A stretch of 64,000 nucleotides of DNA from Pholis gunnellus (Eukaryota > Chordata > Actinopteri > Perciformes > Pholidae), in contig OU342819.1 of assembly GCA_910591455.2 (NCBI GenBank), positions 18,277,262 to 18,341,261 of the forward strand, written 5' to 3'. The notes below the pieces were generated by a model. That model saw nothing but the letters and a program-made list of their open reading frames with translations. It did not search any database and was not told the origin of the DNA. The position numbers and the translations under genes were made by a program. Shown here one piece after another: positions 50,078 through 62,869 of the stretch; position 1 is the first letter of the stretch; every line of letters begins with the position of its first letter.

Positions 50078-50840
50078 CACACCAGCGCTCATTAACACAC
50101 TCCAGATCGCATCGTGCAGTGACCAGGTTTCAGAGCTTCTCAGAAGTCCGGACGACGTGATCTGCGGGAGTCCTCAAATGTCTCCATCTGAACCACGGAT
50201 CTACGAGACGCAAAGGGAAACAGAGACGAGGCACAATTGTAGAATACTGTAAAGACATTTGAACTTGTATGCGATTTTAGTGAGAGCTTATCTAACGTTC
50301 AAAGATAGCTGCTACTGATGCCAAAGCCACTTCTTCCAGCCGACGACAGGCGCGCATGCCTACGACTTGTCCCGTACAAATCTACAACCGCTGAACCCTT
50401 ATCGTCAGAAAAACCAATATGAGCAGGTTGTAAAGTAATTTAAAACGTACATCTCTCTGATTTCTCTTATGCATGTACTTTTTCATTCTTTGAATAAGCT
50501 CCCTGAAAACATTGCTTCTTCTCTTTTATAGTCACATGTAAAGCCCACAGCGTACGATGTGCCATTTTGAACCACCGATTCTCCTCTGCAGTCATGAGCC
50601 AGTTAGAAACCGAATTTGGTAAAGATGAATTATGTTTTGAGGCTTTGCTGCCAAGACAAAACTTTAAAAAAAATATTAATCACGTCTACAATTCACTACA
50701 AGTGCGGACACGAGGTGACATCTCCAACAATGTGGAGCCGTTATCATCTCGGATCGCACATTTGTTTTGTCTGATTTTGTCATATTGATTTGTTCTTTTT
50801 CAAACAATGGAATAAAGTGATGTGTTTTGGAAGTGTTGCA
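50078..50840 (+). other. col9a1c: col9a1c 3' untranslated region with poly(A) signal
   Basis: Sequence after the stop has no exon-like frame. A canonical AATAAA at 50811-50816 followed by a GT-rich stretch (GTGATGTGTTTTGG) is a good candidate cleavage signal, giving a UTR of roughly 760 nt. Confidence 0.6.
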
Positions 50841-50954
50841 CATTACTGTATTACGTTTCACATTTAATTGGAGCATAATATCCATCTTGGAGCCGCTGCA
50901 GCTATTAGTCTTAACGATTCAAAGATATGTAAGTGACAAAAAGTCACATTACAC

Positions 50955-51025
50955 AGAACAATTAGCTCGATCGGTAGGTTGAATGACAGCCCCTCTAAAA
51001 CAAAGGTCCGTGGGTTGTGATGGAT
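50955..51025 (+). repeat. Possible fragment of a related tRNA-like repeat head
   Basis: TTAGCTCGATCGGTAGGTTG then AAAGGTCCGTGGGTTGTGAT resembles the head of a repeat with A-box/B-box-like text. Too degraded to be a tRNA. Confidence 0.35.
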
Positions 51026-52290
51026 ATAATCTGTACTCAGGAGGGCAAATCACTGTTGTCTGGTTACAAAGAACAGTCAACATCCTCCCTACCTCTGTCT
51101 GCACAGCACAAATACAGTCACAGATCAAATATGACCTTTACTAAGCTGCTGGGAGGAGTTGGCACAGCGGCCATCTCAAGGACGTCCCTTTGATTCAACA
51201 GATCGCATCACGGCGTAGAGCCAGCGGATTTTAAGTTGTGTGCACAAGTGAAAGGGGAACGCAAGGGTCGTACAATTCGATTCAGCAAAAGCCAGGCGAT
51301 CGGTTTACATATTTAGCTTACAGATAGGAGACATTAACTATTAAAAAAACAAATCAAAATGTGTATTATAAAATGAATCCTTTCCCGTCTTTATTATACA
51401 GTACAGTACATGTGTCTTTGCAATACTTACAATATGCTACTATTTTAAAATATCTTAGCACCAATTCATGAAGAAATAAAAAAGGGGGGAAAACAGAATA
51501 ATACATTTTAGTTAATGGGTTAAAACGCATTTGTAATGGTTCAAATCATGAATAATTTAGCAGTATAACTAAACATAATAAGCAGTATGTTTGCTTGTAT
51601 GCATTACAACACTTTTGATCTGTGCGCAGCAACTTATCACACACGATAACAACGTTTATTGGTGACTGTAGCAAACATTAACATTAAGGGCATTACTGAT
51701 ATGGTTCAATTGTTCAATAATAAACCTTTGACAATGGAGCAGCAAACAGACATCTCACATGGTATGATACCATTGAAAGAACAGGTCATTTATTCCACAC
51801 TTTATTCTGAAACTTACTGTAAATTTGACCATTGCATTTCATGCTCCTCTTTACCAATTTGATGAAAGGAGACATAATGTGATGCAGCTACAAATATTTG
51901 CGAAAGTATGATGATGATTTCTCAAAGGCAGAGCTGGTTTGAAGGCAAGAAACATGTAATTGGTTGAGTTAAATCTCAGACGTACTGCAACTGTGTAGTT
52001 TGGTTTTTGGAAAACCAGCTTGTTAGCCTAGCTTGCCAAGTTATTTTAAACCATTTTTAGGTATAGTGCAAGCTAGTAACTCCAATCTGCTGAATCCTTA
52101 ACCTCAGTCATTTCCATTTATTTGGTTTTTACTTTGAGACGACACATTGCCTTTGGCATATACCACTACAAAGCCAACTTTATTAAAAAACAACATTCAA
52201 TTACTATAGTTTGAGTACAGCCCATGTTAACAGGCCACTGTCCACAAGCGGCAAAAAGTGAAAGTTGCAGGATAATGTTGATTGTTAGAT

Positions 52291-52770
52291 GTGCCATATA
52301 CGAGATTGGCAGCATGTCTATTGCCTCTCGATGGCTATCAACATGGGGGGCGGCTGAGCCGGTAGCTCGCAGCTAACGGTGCTAAGAGCGCTATCGGTGA
52401 AAACAACAGCAAGTGCCGTGATCAGCGTTTCCCTGAGGGGCAACCCGGGGGCGGGTGCTACGCCTCTGCTACGACACCGTCGGCTATAACTGCTGTACGA
52501 GTGCAGCGCAGCGGTGGCCTTGAGCTAGCCTGTGGGACCTATGCACTGAACGCATGCACCGCCGGCCATGTCAACACACGGAGGGACTACGACTTCATTC
52601 TCTGCTCCGGTAAACATTACTCTCCACTATATCTTTACATGGAAGATAGTCGTTACATCAATTTAGCAAGGGTGCATTTTATTGCTTCTGAATTCAACTT
52701 TTCATTTGAAGAATGTCCTTTTTCTTCTTTTAACATATTACATAGTGTTGCTTTAACTCTACAAATGAAA
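52291..52770 (+). repeat. Dispersed repeat, copy 2 (GAGATTGG family)
   Basis: Begins GTGCCATATACGAGATTGGC and includes TCTCCACTATATCTTTACAT and ATCAATTTAGCAAGGGTGCA. It is longer than copy 1. The GC-rich centre produces a spurious open frame. Confidence 0.65.
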
Positions 52771-54531
52771 CGCCTCCTGCCTCCACAGCAGCCAAGAAAC
52801 ATCGATCAGACAAAAAAAAACTCCATTCAGCTTTACCGACATCTTCAATACTAAGAACTTCCATTAGGTAACCTGAGCAAAAGATGAGGAGTATGACTGA
52901 TCCATATAGTGATGAATGTGTTTGTCCTGGCAAGCTCTCATAACATTTCTATATTCTCTTCTTGAAGATTGCTCCCCCACATCCCTTTTTAGTGTGTATT
53001 GATGCGTTTCTTCATGTTTGTGAAAGGAAGACAAATGTGATACCTTTAGTGGAGGTTATTAAATAAGTTCAAGATGACCAGCACCTCTGAGGTTTTGGGA
53101 GAGGTGTGATTGGTCCATGAGGGGCGTAAAGGCAACACATCTTTCAAAAGGTTACCACGACGGTCTGGTCATCAGGATGCAAGGAAGCAACTCTCCAATT
53201 TGAGTTTCTAGGGGGACGAATAAGAAAAGCGATGTCTTTTCAGAGCGGGGCCGAGCTGCCCGGACGCTTTAATAGGCCTCACCGAACAGAAGGGAAGTGA
53301 CACGTTAAGAGAAAGCGGTGCGAAACAGGCAGCTTTTCAAGAAAGGTAAACAAAGGCTGCAATTAAAGCACCTCCTCAAAGCCGTTTACTGCTCAAGTCT
53401 TTGATAATGAGCAGAGCCACTTCATCAAACACAAAAGTACAAATCTATCAATGACATTTCTTCCTGTCTCGAACTTCCACCTTTAAAACTCAGGTTTAAT
53501 AATCATCCCGAGGGTTAGCTTGGCACAAATCATGGCATATAGGAACTACGCGTACACGTCATGTTATTACTGTTTAGGACAGATGTTTTGGAATGAAAGT
53601 CTGCAAATCGCTCCAAAAGCTTGAAACAGCATTGCCGAGGCCGGCTCTAATGTACGAGTTGTGACAGAGAGGTAATATCTTCTGCCTCTGCTTTGTTCCC
53701 AGAATAAAATCTTGTTTCGTTTATGTCTAAATAAATCAGACGGGTTTAGAAATTGATTTGTTTAAGGGGGGAATTTGATTTTGACGCCTGTTTTGGGGTG
53801 CCAATAAGATCTGAAACAAGGCTACGTGAGAACACTGCTACCAGCTTAGAGGCAGTAAGAGCAGGACAGTGGTCATCCATCGCTCTCCACACACTCACTC
53901 ATTAACACTCCTCCTGCACAGAATTGAGATTGTCCCTCACACCGTCTGTCCGCCCCAATTCCCATCACACAGATAATTCCCCTGACTGAGTCATTACCTC
54001 GCAGAGGATCCTGAGCAAGAGAAGAAGTGAGTGAGCAGTAACTGACATCTATTGCTCGACATAGAACAGTGTGGGCCGTGAATGGTAACTGATGCAAAAT
54101 GGTGCGAGGCATAACAAATACAAATAAAAGCCTGTGGTGCAGACACATTCCTGCAAGAAAACGCCTAGCTGAACTTTTGAGATAATTACTGATGAAAAGA
54201 TACAATATCAGACTCCCAAATCTTCCCCACCGACGGGAGGTTCAAGAGGAGGGAATTGCATCGTCCTTGTTATCTCCCTATATATTTTACAGGAAGCATG
54301 CAAGTGAGAAAAAAAACTGTTTAGCTGCCCTCTCTACCCCGTATTTAATGTGAAAATCCCCATCCTTCCCAAGCTTCTTACCAAAAATAAACAAAAAAAC
54401 AAAGAATCTGACCGGCAGCACGTGTTGCTTCAGCCCTCCATACTGAGGTCATCTTAAAAAAAGAAAAGTTCTTGATTCAGACCAAGTTCATAAATACAGC
54501 TGGACTTCAAGCTCGTTGTGTCCCTTCTCTC

Positions 54532-54895
54532 TTAAGTCCCCTTGACATTCTTGGTGTGGGGTCTTTGTGCCAGGCTGGCGTAGTAGGCACACTGGGTGGG
54601 GTCACACTGGCCGGTGGGACCCGGAGGTCCGTTTTGACCGTGGGGGCCGGGGTTTCCTGGCTCTCCCTGGGCTCCGGCTTGGCCTGGGCCTCCGTCTTTA
54701 CCATAACCGGGCAGACCGGCTGGACCTAAAGCAGGAAGAAGAACAATTTGAGGCTCCAAATCTGGTGAAACCAACCTGAGAAGAATGAATACAGTAAGTA
54801 AGAGGACTGGTTGTCACCTATCGCGCCAGAGGGTCCTTGCTCTCCTCTTTCGCCGACACCAGGTTCTCCCTTTTCTCCTCTTGTTCCTTTGTCAC
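54532..54895 (-). CDS. col22a1: col22a1 last two exons, COL1 end and C-terminal tail
   Basis: Exons are 54895-54818 (78 nt) and 54725-54532 (194 nt including TAA). Both start by completing a glycine codon (phase 1). The penultimate exon encodes DKGTRGEKGEPGVGERGEQ. The last begins PAGLPGYGKDGGPGQAG and ends CDPTQCAYYASLAQRP followed by a short basic stretch ending NVKGT. The two cysteines three residues apart are where FACIT chains form interchain bonds. Confidence 0.93.
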
Positions 54896-57800
54896 CTGGA
54901 AATTCAGAAAACAGGAGCCACATTAGCCGTTATATTCATTAGTCAACCAATTTTAACAGCCTTGAGCATTACTGTATGTTGACATTCATGACACATGAAT
55001 GGACTGGAATATCAGGCATGTTCTTATCAAGTCTGTGAAAATGACTTGAATGACACCAGTTGAGTTCAATAAGCTTGACTCCATAGCATTTTACATGGAA
55101 TTGATGCAATACAAACAGGGCTTGTTGGGCTAATCTGTACAAAAACTGCAGTGTAATAGAAATATGTTGTAGTTTTACGGGGATTATGTCCCGGACCATT
55201 TCTTTGCCAGGCACAGCCACTTCCTGGAGTCTCTGCTGGGTGTCTGGCAACCTCACAGTCACAACAGGATTTAAATAAATCACTGTGGCAGGCCAAGACA
55301 AAGTCTTGGCGCATTCAGTGTACAGACATCTAACTCTCTGGACAAATTAGTTTTTCCCAAAATGTAAAACTACATCCGTCAGATACAAATGTTCTTTATG
55401 TCCTCTCTGATCTCTGGATCTTTGTTAGACGGCCTTATATGAAGTAAATGGTATTTTTCACTGCCAATACAGAAAGTGATTTCTTTGACAAAACTGTCTT
55501 GGAGGCATCAAGTTGGACCAATCTGAGAATTGGAAAGTAGTAAACACTGTGGAAATAGTAAAGGAACAAAAACACATTCAAAAAGGACATGCACAGGACG
55601 TAATAATACTGCCAAAAGTCTCTGTCCTACCTTTAGGGCCCATGGGTCCCCTGGATCCTTCTCCGCCATTTTGTCCGGGCATACCAGGCTCTCCGGGGGG
55701 GCCAGGTCGTCCAGAACTGCCGTCCTTACCTGAAGGGCCTGGAGCTCCTGGACGGCCAGCTGTGCTCTTCACATGGGCTGGCTGGAACTGAGCCATGAGG
55801 TAAGCCATTTTGGCTGGACACAAAAGCAAAAGTTATTTGCTCACACTTTCATGAATTTAGATACATTTTAGGAACATAAATGACACCATTATATCTACTT
55901 TCAGAAATATAGTCTCACCAACTATTTAGGCCCTATCCGTTGGGTGAAGCTCTACATATGCTATCCTTTAGTATTCCTACCAAACTGTTCCAGTCCAGCT
56001 TCCTGTTCCTCTCTCACAGGAATAATCAATATCTCTGCTTTAAAAACAGCTTTGGTGAAACCTCTTAAACCGCTTAAGAAGCCTTCTAGACATCTCAAAC
56101 AGTCATTTTTTTTAGAAGACACAGAGAAGATTGTATATCAGCAACTACATGATCATCTGAATAATAGTAATATATCAGATAAACTCCAGCTAACTATGGG
56201 AGCAGCGATAGCGCTGGAACGGTGTTATTAAAGGAAGTAAATGATTTAGGAATATTGAGTGATTCAAACTAGTCTTTGTACTCGATTTGAGCACTGCATT
56301 TGATACCGTTGATCATGGAATGGGTAGCTCTGGCACAGAGTTTGACAGGTTTCCCTCATACTTGTTTCGTTAGTTTAGGTAACTTAATCTCACAGACATT
56401 TGATGTTGAATATGGAGTTCCTCAAGGAAGCGTTTTGGTCCTATTCTTTTTTTCCCTCTGGGCAACATCATTAGTCACCATAATGTCAGACATCACTATT
56501 ATGCTAACGACACACAAGTGTGTATCTCTGTTCAACACAACAGCTCTTTTGAGGAATACACTTTTTTAAGAAATTAGCAGAAAACCAAAAATCATCTCGT
56601 AAGGTCACAATTAATTCAGACCGCAACCAGAATCATTATGATCGATACAAAAAAACAAAACAGAGACTGCATCTCATTTTATGTTCCAACAATAAAACTG
56701 TGGAACTCTCTCCCTTTAGATCTTAGACTTATTCTCTTTGATTTGGCTTTTAATGTGGGTTAACTTTAATGATAAAGAGGCACACGTAAACCATCCTTTT
56801 GAGCTGTAAACTGAATATAACATGATCAACGCTGGTCTTAATATTGACATTTTTTTTACAAATGTATTAAAATCTGTATTTCATGGGTTTGAAAATGGCT
56901 CAACGCGCCATCTACTGTTACAGATCAACGCTGTACTTTGCAGAACAATGCTGACTTAGACTCAAACGGTCGGGATTTATCCATGTCATGAAAGACACCC
57001 ACTGAGGAACTCCTGCCTCACACATCCAGCACTCCCCATCCCCTCACCCCCCCCCTCACCCCTGCTCAGGCCCACTTTTTGTTGTGCATTTTTCAAAACT
57101 ATGCAGTGGGTGGTTTTCATGTATTGTTTTTGTTTTGTTTACCCGTTTTGCGAAACCCTTTTGGCTGCATCTTTGCATGCAATGTGCTACACAAATTATT
57201 ATTATTATTACTTAAATTTCAAACTACTCTGTTAAGGTTATCTTGAGGTCGACATGGAAAGGTGACAGACAAAGAGAAATCGCCTCCTCACCATCTAATT
57301 GTTTCGCCAGCTCCTCCTGGATGAGTCGTCTCATCTGCTCCAGTGATACCGACTCTCCCTGAGACATGAGATATGGTAAATCATTAACTCAATTATTGAT
57401 GCCTGAATATAAATAATCTGTGAATATTTTTGTGGCATCAACAACAAAGCTTTCAGGGCTATGACTCACTCTTTGGCCTGGAAGGCCGGGATTTCCTGAA
57501 GTTCCTTGTGGCCCCGGACCTCCTAATTCTCCTGGTGGTCCAGACATGCCCATCATCCCCGTGTGGCCCTTTCTGCCGGGGGGTCCAGGGTTTCCAGGCA
57601 TGCCTGGATCTCCTGATTGTCCTTTATCTCCCTTCACACCTGAATCTCCCTGGATCAGATGACAGCAATTGTACATTTTCAGACTTGAAGAACCTCCAAA
57701 ATAACTGGATTATAATTATAATAATTACTGTTAATTAACCATTTATCACAGAATGAAGCAATGTAGACAATTTCTGCCATTTAAACTCCTCATATATATA

Positions 57801-59474
57801 TATTTGTATACATTAAGCATCTTCTCTTAAAAAGTCAGAATCTGATAATTATGATTGTGAAATTCTAAAGGCACTTTTTTTGTTCTCCAAACATCCATCA
57901 GGGACATTTTTTCTGAATGGATCAGAGATTTGAACTCCACAACTTGTAGCAGTGTGAGTTATGATGTCTGTGTGTTATGAATCATTTGCTCAGTTGTGTC
58001 AATCCGGTGACAGGTTTGTATCTATTAGGAGCACATTATCATTTTGCTTCTCTAGAACTCGCCTTCTCTCCTTTGAGGCCACGATCACCAACTCTGCCTG
58101 GCATCCCCTAAAAAAACACCAAAAACAGTGGATGTGAGCAAGAAATCTGTATGTATTATATTATAGTATGTCAGCATTGGTTCGATGAGGTCCTTACCTG
58201 TTTACCTTCTGGACCGATCGGACCAGGTGGACCCTGGAAATCCAGATAAAAGTCAACATTACCCACAGCCGGTCATATTTGTAAGCTGCAAATAATCTTG
58301 GAATAAAAATGTTACAAATCTACCACTCACCGCGGGGCCTTTAGGCCCACTAAAGCCTGGTAATCCTGGGTTGCCGGCCTCTCCCTTGTCTCCTCTAAGA
58401 CCCTGTGGGACAGCAGAGACATGGCCGCTCGTCACACGGCACACACATGGCATACTGAACTTGTACTCTAAAAGCCTCGCTCATTACTGTGGATTCAGTC
58501 AGGATTAATATTTTGCTTCTTATCAACATGCAGCAGTGCCCCGGATAAAAATCTCATAAAGCAATCTTGCGGTGAGACATGCCAGCTTGAACAGTTTAAT
58601 ATCCATATTTACAGGGCACATGGAGGCCTGAAGAACAGCAGGTGATGGCAACCACAGAGTGATTTGAACTAAAGCAGAGTTAGCCTAATAAAACTAGAAA
58701 GTTTGGCAATATTACAACAGTTTCAGCTTCCCTTCACGTCACCGGTCCATGTCAGATCAGACTTTAAGGTGATTGATTGTGAATATTGTAAATGAACACG
58801 CCACTTCCTGTCTGTCTCGTCTCCTTTAACCTTATACTCCAATCAGGAAGCTCTGCTCTCAAAATAGAGGGCTCCTATTGCTCCCCAGACTCACAGGGTT
58901 GTTCTCAGTTTCAATGTATAACATAAAGCTACAAGAACAATATAAATATGCTTCTTTTTGAGCTTCTTGTGTGTTTGTAAAACCTGTCTTCTGTCCAGGT
59001 TTCATGGTTGAGAGGAGCTCTTGTGCCTCAGGCTCTTGCTCTACGAGCGACCCCTGAAAGCTGAGATTCATCTGTTGTATCTGTTCACATTCTACGTATC
59101 GTCCTGTCATACGGATTGCCTATACTGTGATTTTATTATTATGTTGGTCTATTTTTGTACATGACATCTGTTGCGCGTCTGTCCCTCGTGGGAGAGGGAT
59201 CCCTCTTCAGTTGCTAATCCTGAGGTTTCTTCCATTTTTCCCTGTTAGAGGGTTTGTTTAGAGAGTGTTTCCTTATCCGAAGGGGGGGGGGGGGCGTCAT
59301 AAAGGACATATGGTGACGTAAGCTGTACAGATTGTAAAGCCCCCGAAGGCAAATTTGTGATCTTGGGCTGCTTTACATATAAACTTGACTTACATTGGTT
59401 GGAAGGAGTTTATTAATGCTTGCAGAATGTTTCACTTTCTCTTTTTTTATCTCCACTTTTCTTATTATTGTTGA

Positions 59475-59505
<31 letters not shown>

Positions 59506-62249
59506 ATCTCTTCTGCCTTTTTCCACTCACTGCATCATCCTCTCTCTGTGTGGCAAATTTGTCCGTCTGATAACACTTTTGGAAATATCAGATCCTGCCT
59601 CTACACAGCTTCACCCTGCACTGAAACCACTCTCTTCCTCCTCTCCCGACCCTTTCTGCATCTGGCTCCTGCCCTCCTCACCTCCTCCAGGCTATTTCTG
59701 GTAATCTGCTCCCCCTGCTGACTGATATCATGCACTCCTCTCTGATAGCCGGCTGCATATCGTCTGCCCTCGAGTTAGCAACGGTTACTCCTTCTCCCAA
59801 GAAACCGTCCTCCAGCCCACGGACCAGTGTGCAGCTCCGTCTATTTCTGTCCAGAACACATTTTGTTTGCGAATGATAGCAAGACATCAAATTAAGAATT
59901 CTCCTCACTCACAGGTCTCACTATCTCCGTCTACATTTTATATCTGTGACATATCTGTTATAGTGACCTCTGCCTCCTCATCTCCAGGCCCAAGTGCCAG
60001 TGTTAGCCTATAAACCCTGTAATCACCGAACCCTCGCTGACTTTAATTAGCCTCATCTTCGCGCTCAGCCAAATTAGTACACGGGCTCCAAAAGCTTTAT
60101 AAGGACTGGGACAGCTCTTTAAAATGACATTTTACCGTGGCAGTTAAGTGCAAAGCTTCATATTTTTTACGAGTCGCATAAAAATATTCTAACATTAGCT
60201 TAATATGAACTACGGGGACTCAAACACTCGCTCGTTTCAAAGTAGAGCCGTCCTGAACCATCGCAGACGTACCTGGACCACACGGTACGTGTAGGCTGGG
60301 AATCTGTGGTTCGCTCCCGAACCCAGTCACCTGATCGATGCTGACTTTAAGCCTCATCTTAACCAAGGTAAACCCATCCTACCTGCCAACTCCTTGTGTC
60401 TGCTTTTGGGTTCTTACCTAGGACTAGAAATGCACCGATTGCGAGACCTAAAATTGGCAGCAAGGCTCCAGAATAACTTTTTTTTTACCAGTGTCCCAAA
60501 AAGTAATTTCAACCATCTTGAAGTCAGTGTACAAATTCTATATGTTATCCTTTTACACACAATTCATATGATTCAGAAATATAAACTGTAGTTTTGTTTG
60601 GTATATGTTCATTTGAACATTTCATTTTGTCATATGGATTGTCTATACTGTGATTTTATTTTGTTGGTGTATTCTGTCCGTCCTGGGAGAGGGATCCCGT
60701 CTTTAATTGCTCTTCCTGAGGTTTCTTCCATTTCTCCTGTTAAAGGCTCCGGGCTGGTTTCGATCGGTCCATCTCTACCTCAGACTGTATCCGTACCCAT
60801 TGCAAGTGATGGGCCTCGCTTGTTACAGAGTTTAATTTGGGCTTTAACACATGTCTACAACACTGCGAGTTAGACAGGGACCGACTCCTCCTCTGTCTAA
60901 AACTACTCTACAGATTCAGCATCGCAGACCTAAATCAATGCAGCAGAAATGTCGTCTTTTTCAATTCCTCGTCAAAACCAAACACAAAAGGCTTTGAATA
61001 CTGTAGTAGTAGAGTTCCCCTTTAACAACCGATGTCACGTATACAGAGTTGGGATGATAATTAAGCTCAAATTTACATTTATCAATAAAAGGAAACTCTG
61101 TTATGAATATGGAAAGTAGATGTCTATTTTCTCAAGCAAAATACAGATTGCCTTGCTCTTATGTTATACCAACACTGGGAGAAAATGTGCTAAATCTGCT
61201 GTTCAATGGCAACTCTTTATTTTATTTATTGATATTTGAAAATATTTACCCTTGGAATTGGTTCATTTTTCCATCAACGTAATTGCAATCTGTGCTCTGA
61301 TATGTCAACTCCCTTAAACTCATCAAGGGGAAAGAGATGTTCCCACCCTGGTCAGCGCAACATTTACTCAAATCTTCCTTCACAATCTGACAGATCATCT
61401 CTTCTAGAAATACTTCAACACCCTCCTCTCGCCTTCATTTACATCCCTGCTTGCACACTTAGCAATGAAAATGCTACTTTTTTCCTAATTCCTCTTATCT
61501 ATGCTATTCACTGCCCTTCTCCTTTAAATGTGTTCACTCTGTGTAACAAAGAACGTTGTTTGTACCGAGTGTTGTGGTGAAGTGTTTCGCTGTTTCACTA
61601 TTGTTTGTTTGCACCGTTAGTCATCCAATTGTTGTTTTAAAGATAATGTACTAAATAGATAACTCACCGGAGTTCCAGGGAGACCTGATTTTCCTGATGG
61701 CCCTGGTTCACCTGGCTTGCCCTGGGATGCAAAGGGGGGGGGGGGGGGGGGGGGGGACACAGGATGAGAAAATTGATGTTGAAGGACAGCGAGAGGAACG
61801 ACTTGAGTGCCTCTTCATGTCCATATCTATCTGTCTGCTTGACACCGGGCTGCTTCGTTCTTCTGTTTGTGTCAGACGGCCCTGCGAGTGATTGAAAATG
61901 ACTCACCGCCTCTCCTCTTGGTCCACTAAGCCCTTCTCTGCCTGGAGGTCCCATAGAGCCCTGCCATAACAACAAAATAGACCCGTTATATTATGGCTTT
62001 CACATGCTGAAAAAGAGGGAACAGAAAGAACCCTGTATCATCTCCACGGCATGCTGAGAAGAAACCGCAGGCTTGATCACTTTCATCTTATTGGAAAACA
62101 GCCTCTGCTGTAGCAGCGAGCTAAATCTGAAGTCCTTCCTTTTTTGTGTGGAAGGAGTATGTAGGTGAGGAAAATATTCTTACTTTAGAAGATCTACTGT
62201 GAGAATAATCCATCTCCAAGCCCCACAGCTAGAGGATGAGTTCAAAAGC

Positions 62250-62288
<39 letters not shown>

Positions 62289-62797
62289 GTGTTACATCCT
62301 GCGTCTAGACAAATGGGGGAATAAAATAGCTGCAGCCTTTAACTGTGTGCATGAAATGGATTTCAGTTTGTCATTTGGTGAAGATGAATTGCATAAAATT
62401 GTGTCAAAGGATCAAAAGCTGCTGCGGCTCATAAACGTACTCTGCTGCTAATGAAGCTCTCGTATTATAGAGACGTGATTAAATATTCTGCTGGAAACTT
62501 CGCGTTCTGTCCAAAACCGTTTTTTTAATCTCAGGAGTTTTGTCTGCATTCTCTCAATCAATGGAGGATTGGTTCCAGGCAGCAACAAAGATTATTCTCA
62601 TTGTGACGCAGCCAGGAAGGGACGCTGCACAGAAAGGAACGGCAGATCGGATTTTAATAGGGAAGACAAACATCTTCTGTGGGGGCATGTGTATTACTGT
62701 TATAATGAAAATGCATGAGTGAAAGCTAGAGGCGTTTTTAAAGTTAGTTCTCTGTATTGTAGTATACTGAATGCAGTCACTTTATTGCACCTATTTG

Positions 62798-62869
<72 letters not shown>

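Larger units (their letters stand above)
50841..54531. other. Spacer between convergent col9a1c and col22a1
   Basis: Contains a possible fragment of a tRNA-like repeat head (about 50960-51020), a dispersed repeat copy at about 52291-52770, and the expected col22a1 3' UTR towards 54531. I could not fix a col22a1 poly(A) signal. Frames at 52501-52854 lie inside the repeat and are not genes. Confidence 0.45.

Noticed and set aside
50955..51025. tRNA gene
   Set aside because: Box-like words are present, but no acceptor stem or cloverleaf can be drawn. Better explained as a repeat fragment.
52501..52854. Plus-strand frame of 117 codons
   Set aside because: Lies inside a dispersed repeat that also occurs at 19.5 kb.
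59395..59721. Plus-strand frame with His-Thr repeats
   Set aside because: Translation of the CA microsatellite joined to LINE relic sequence.
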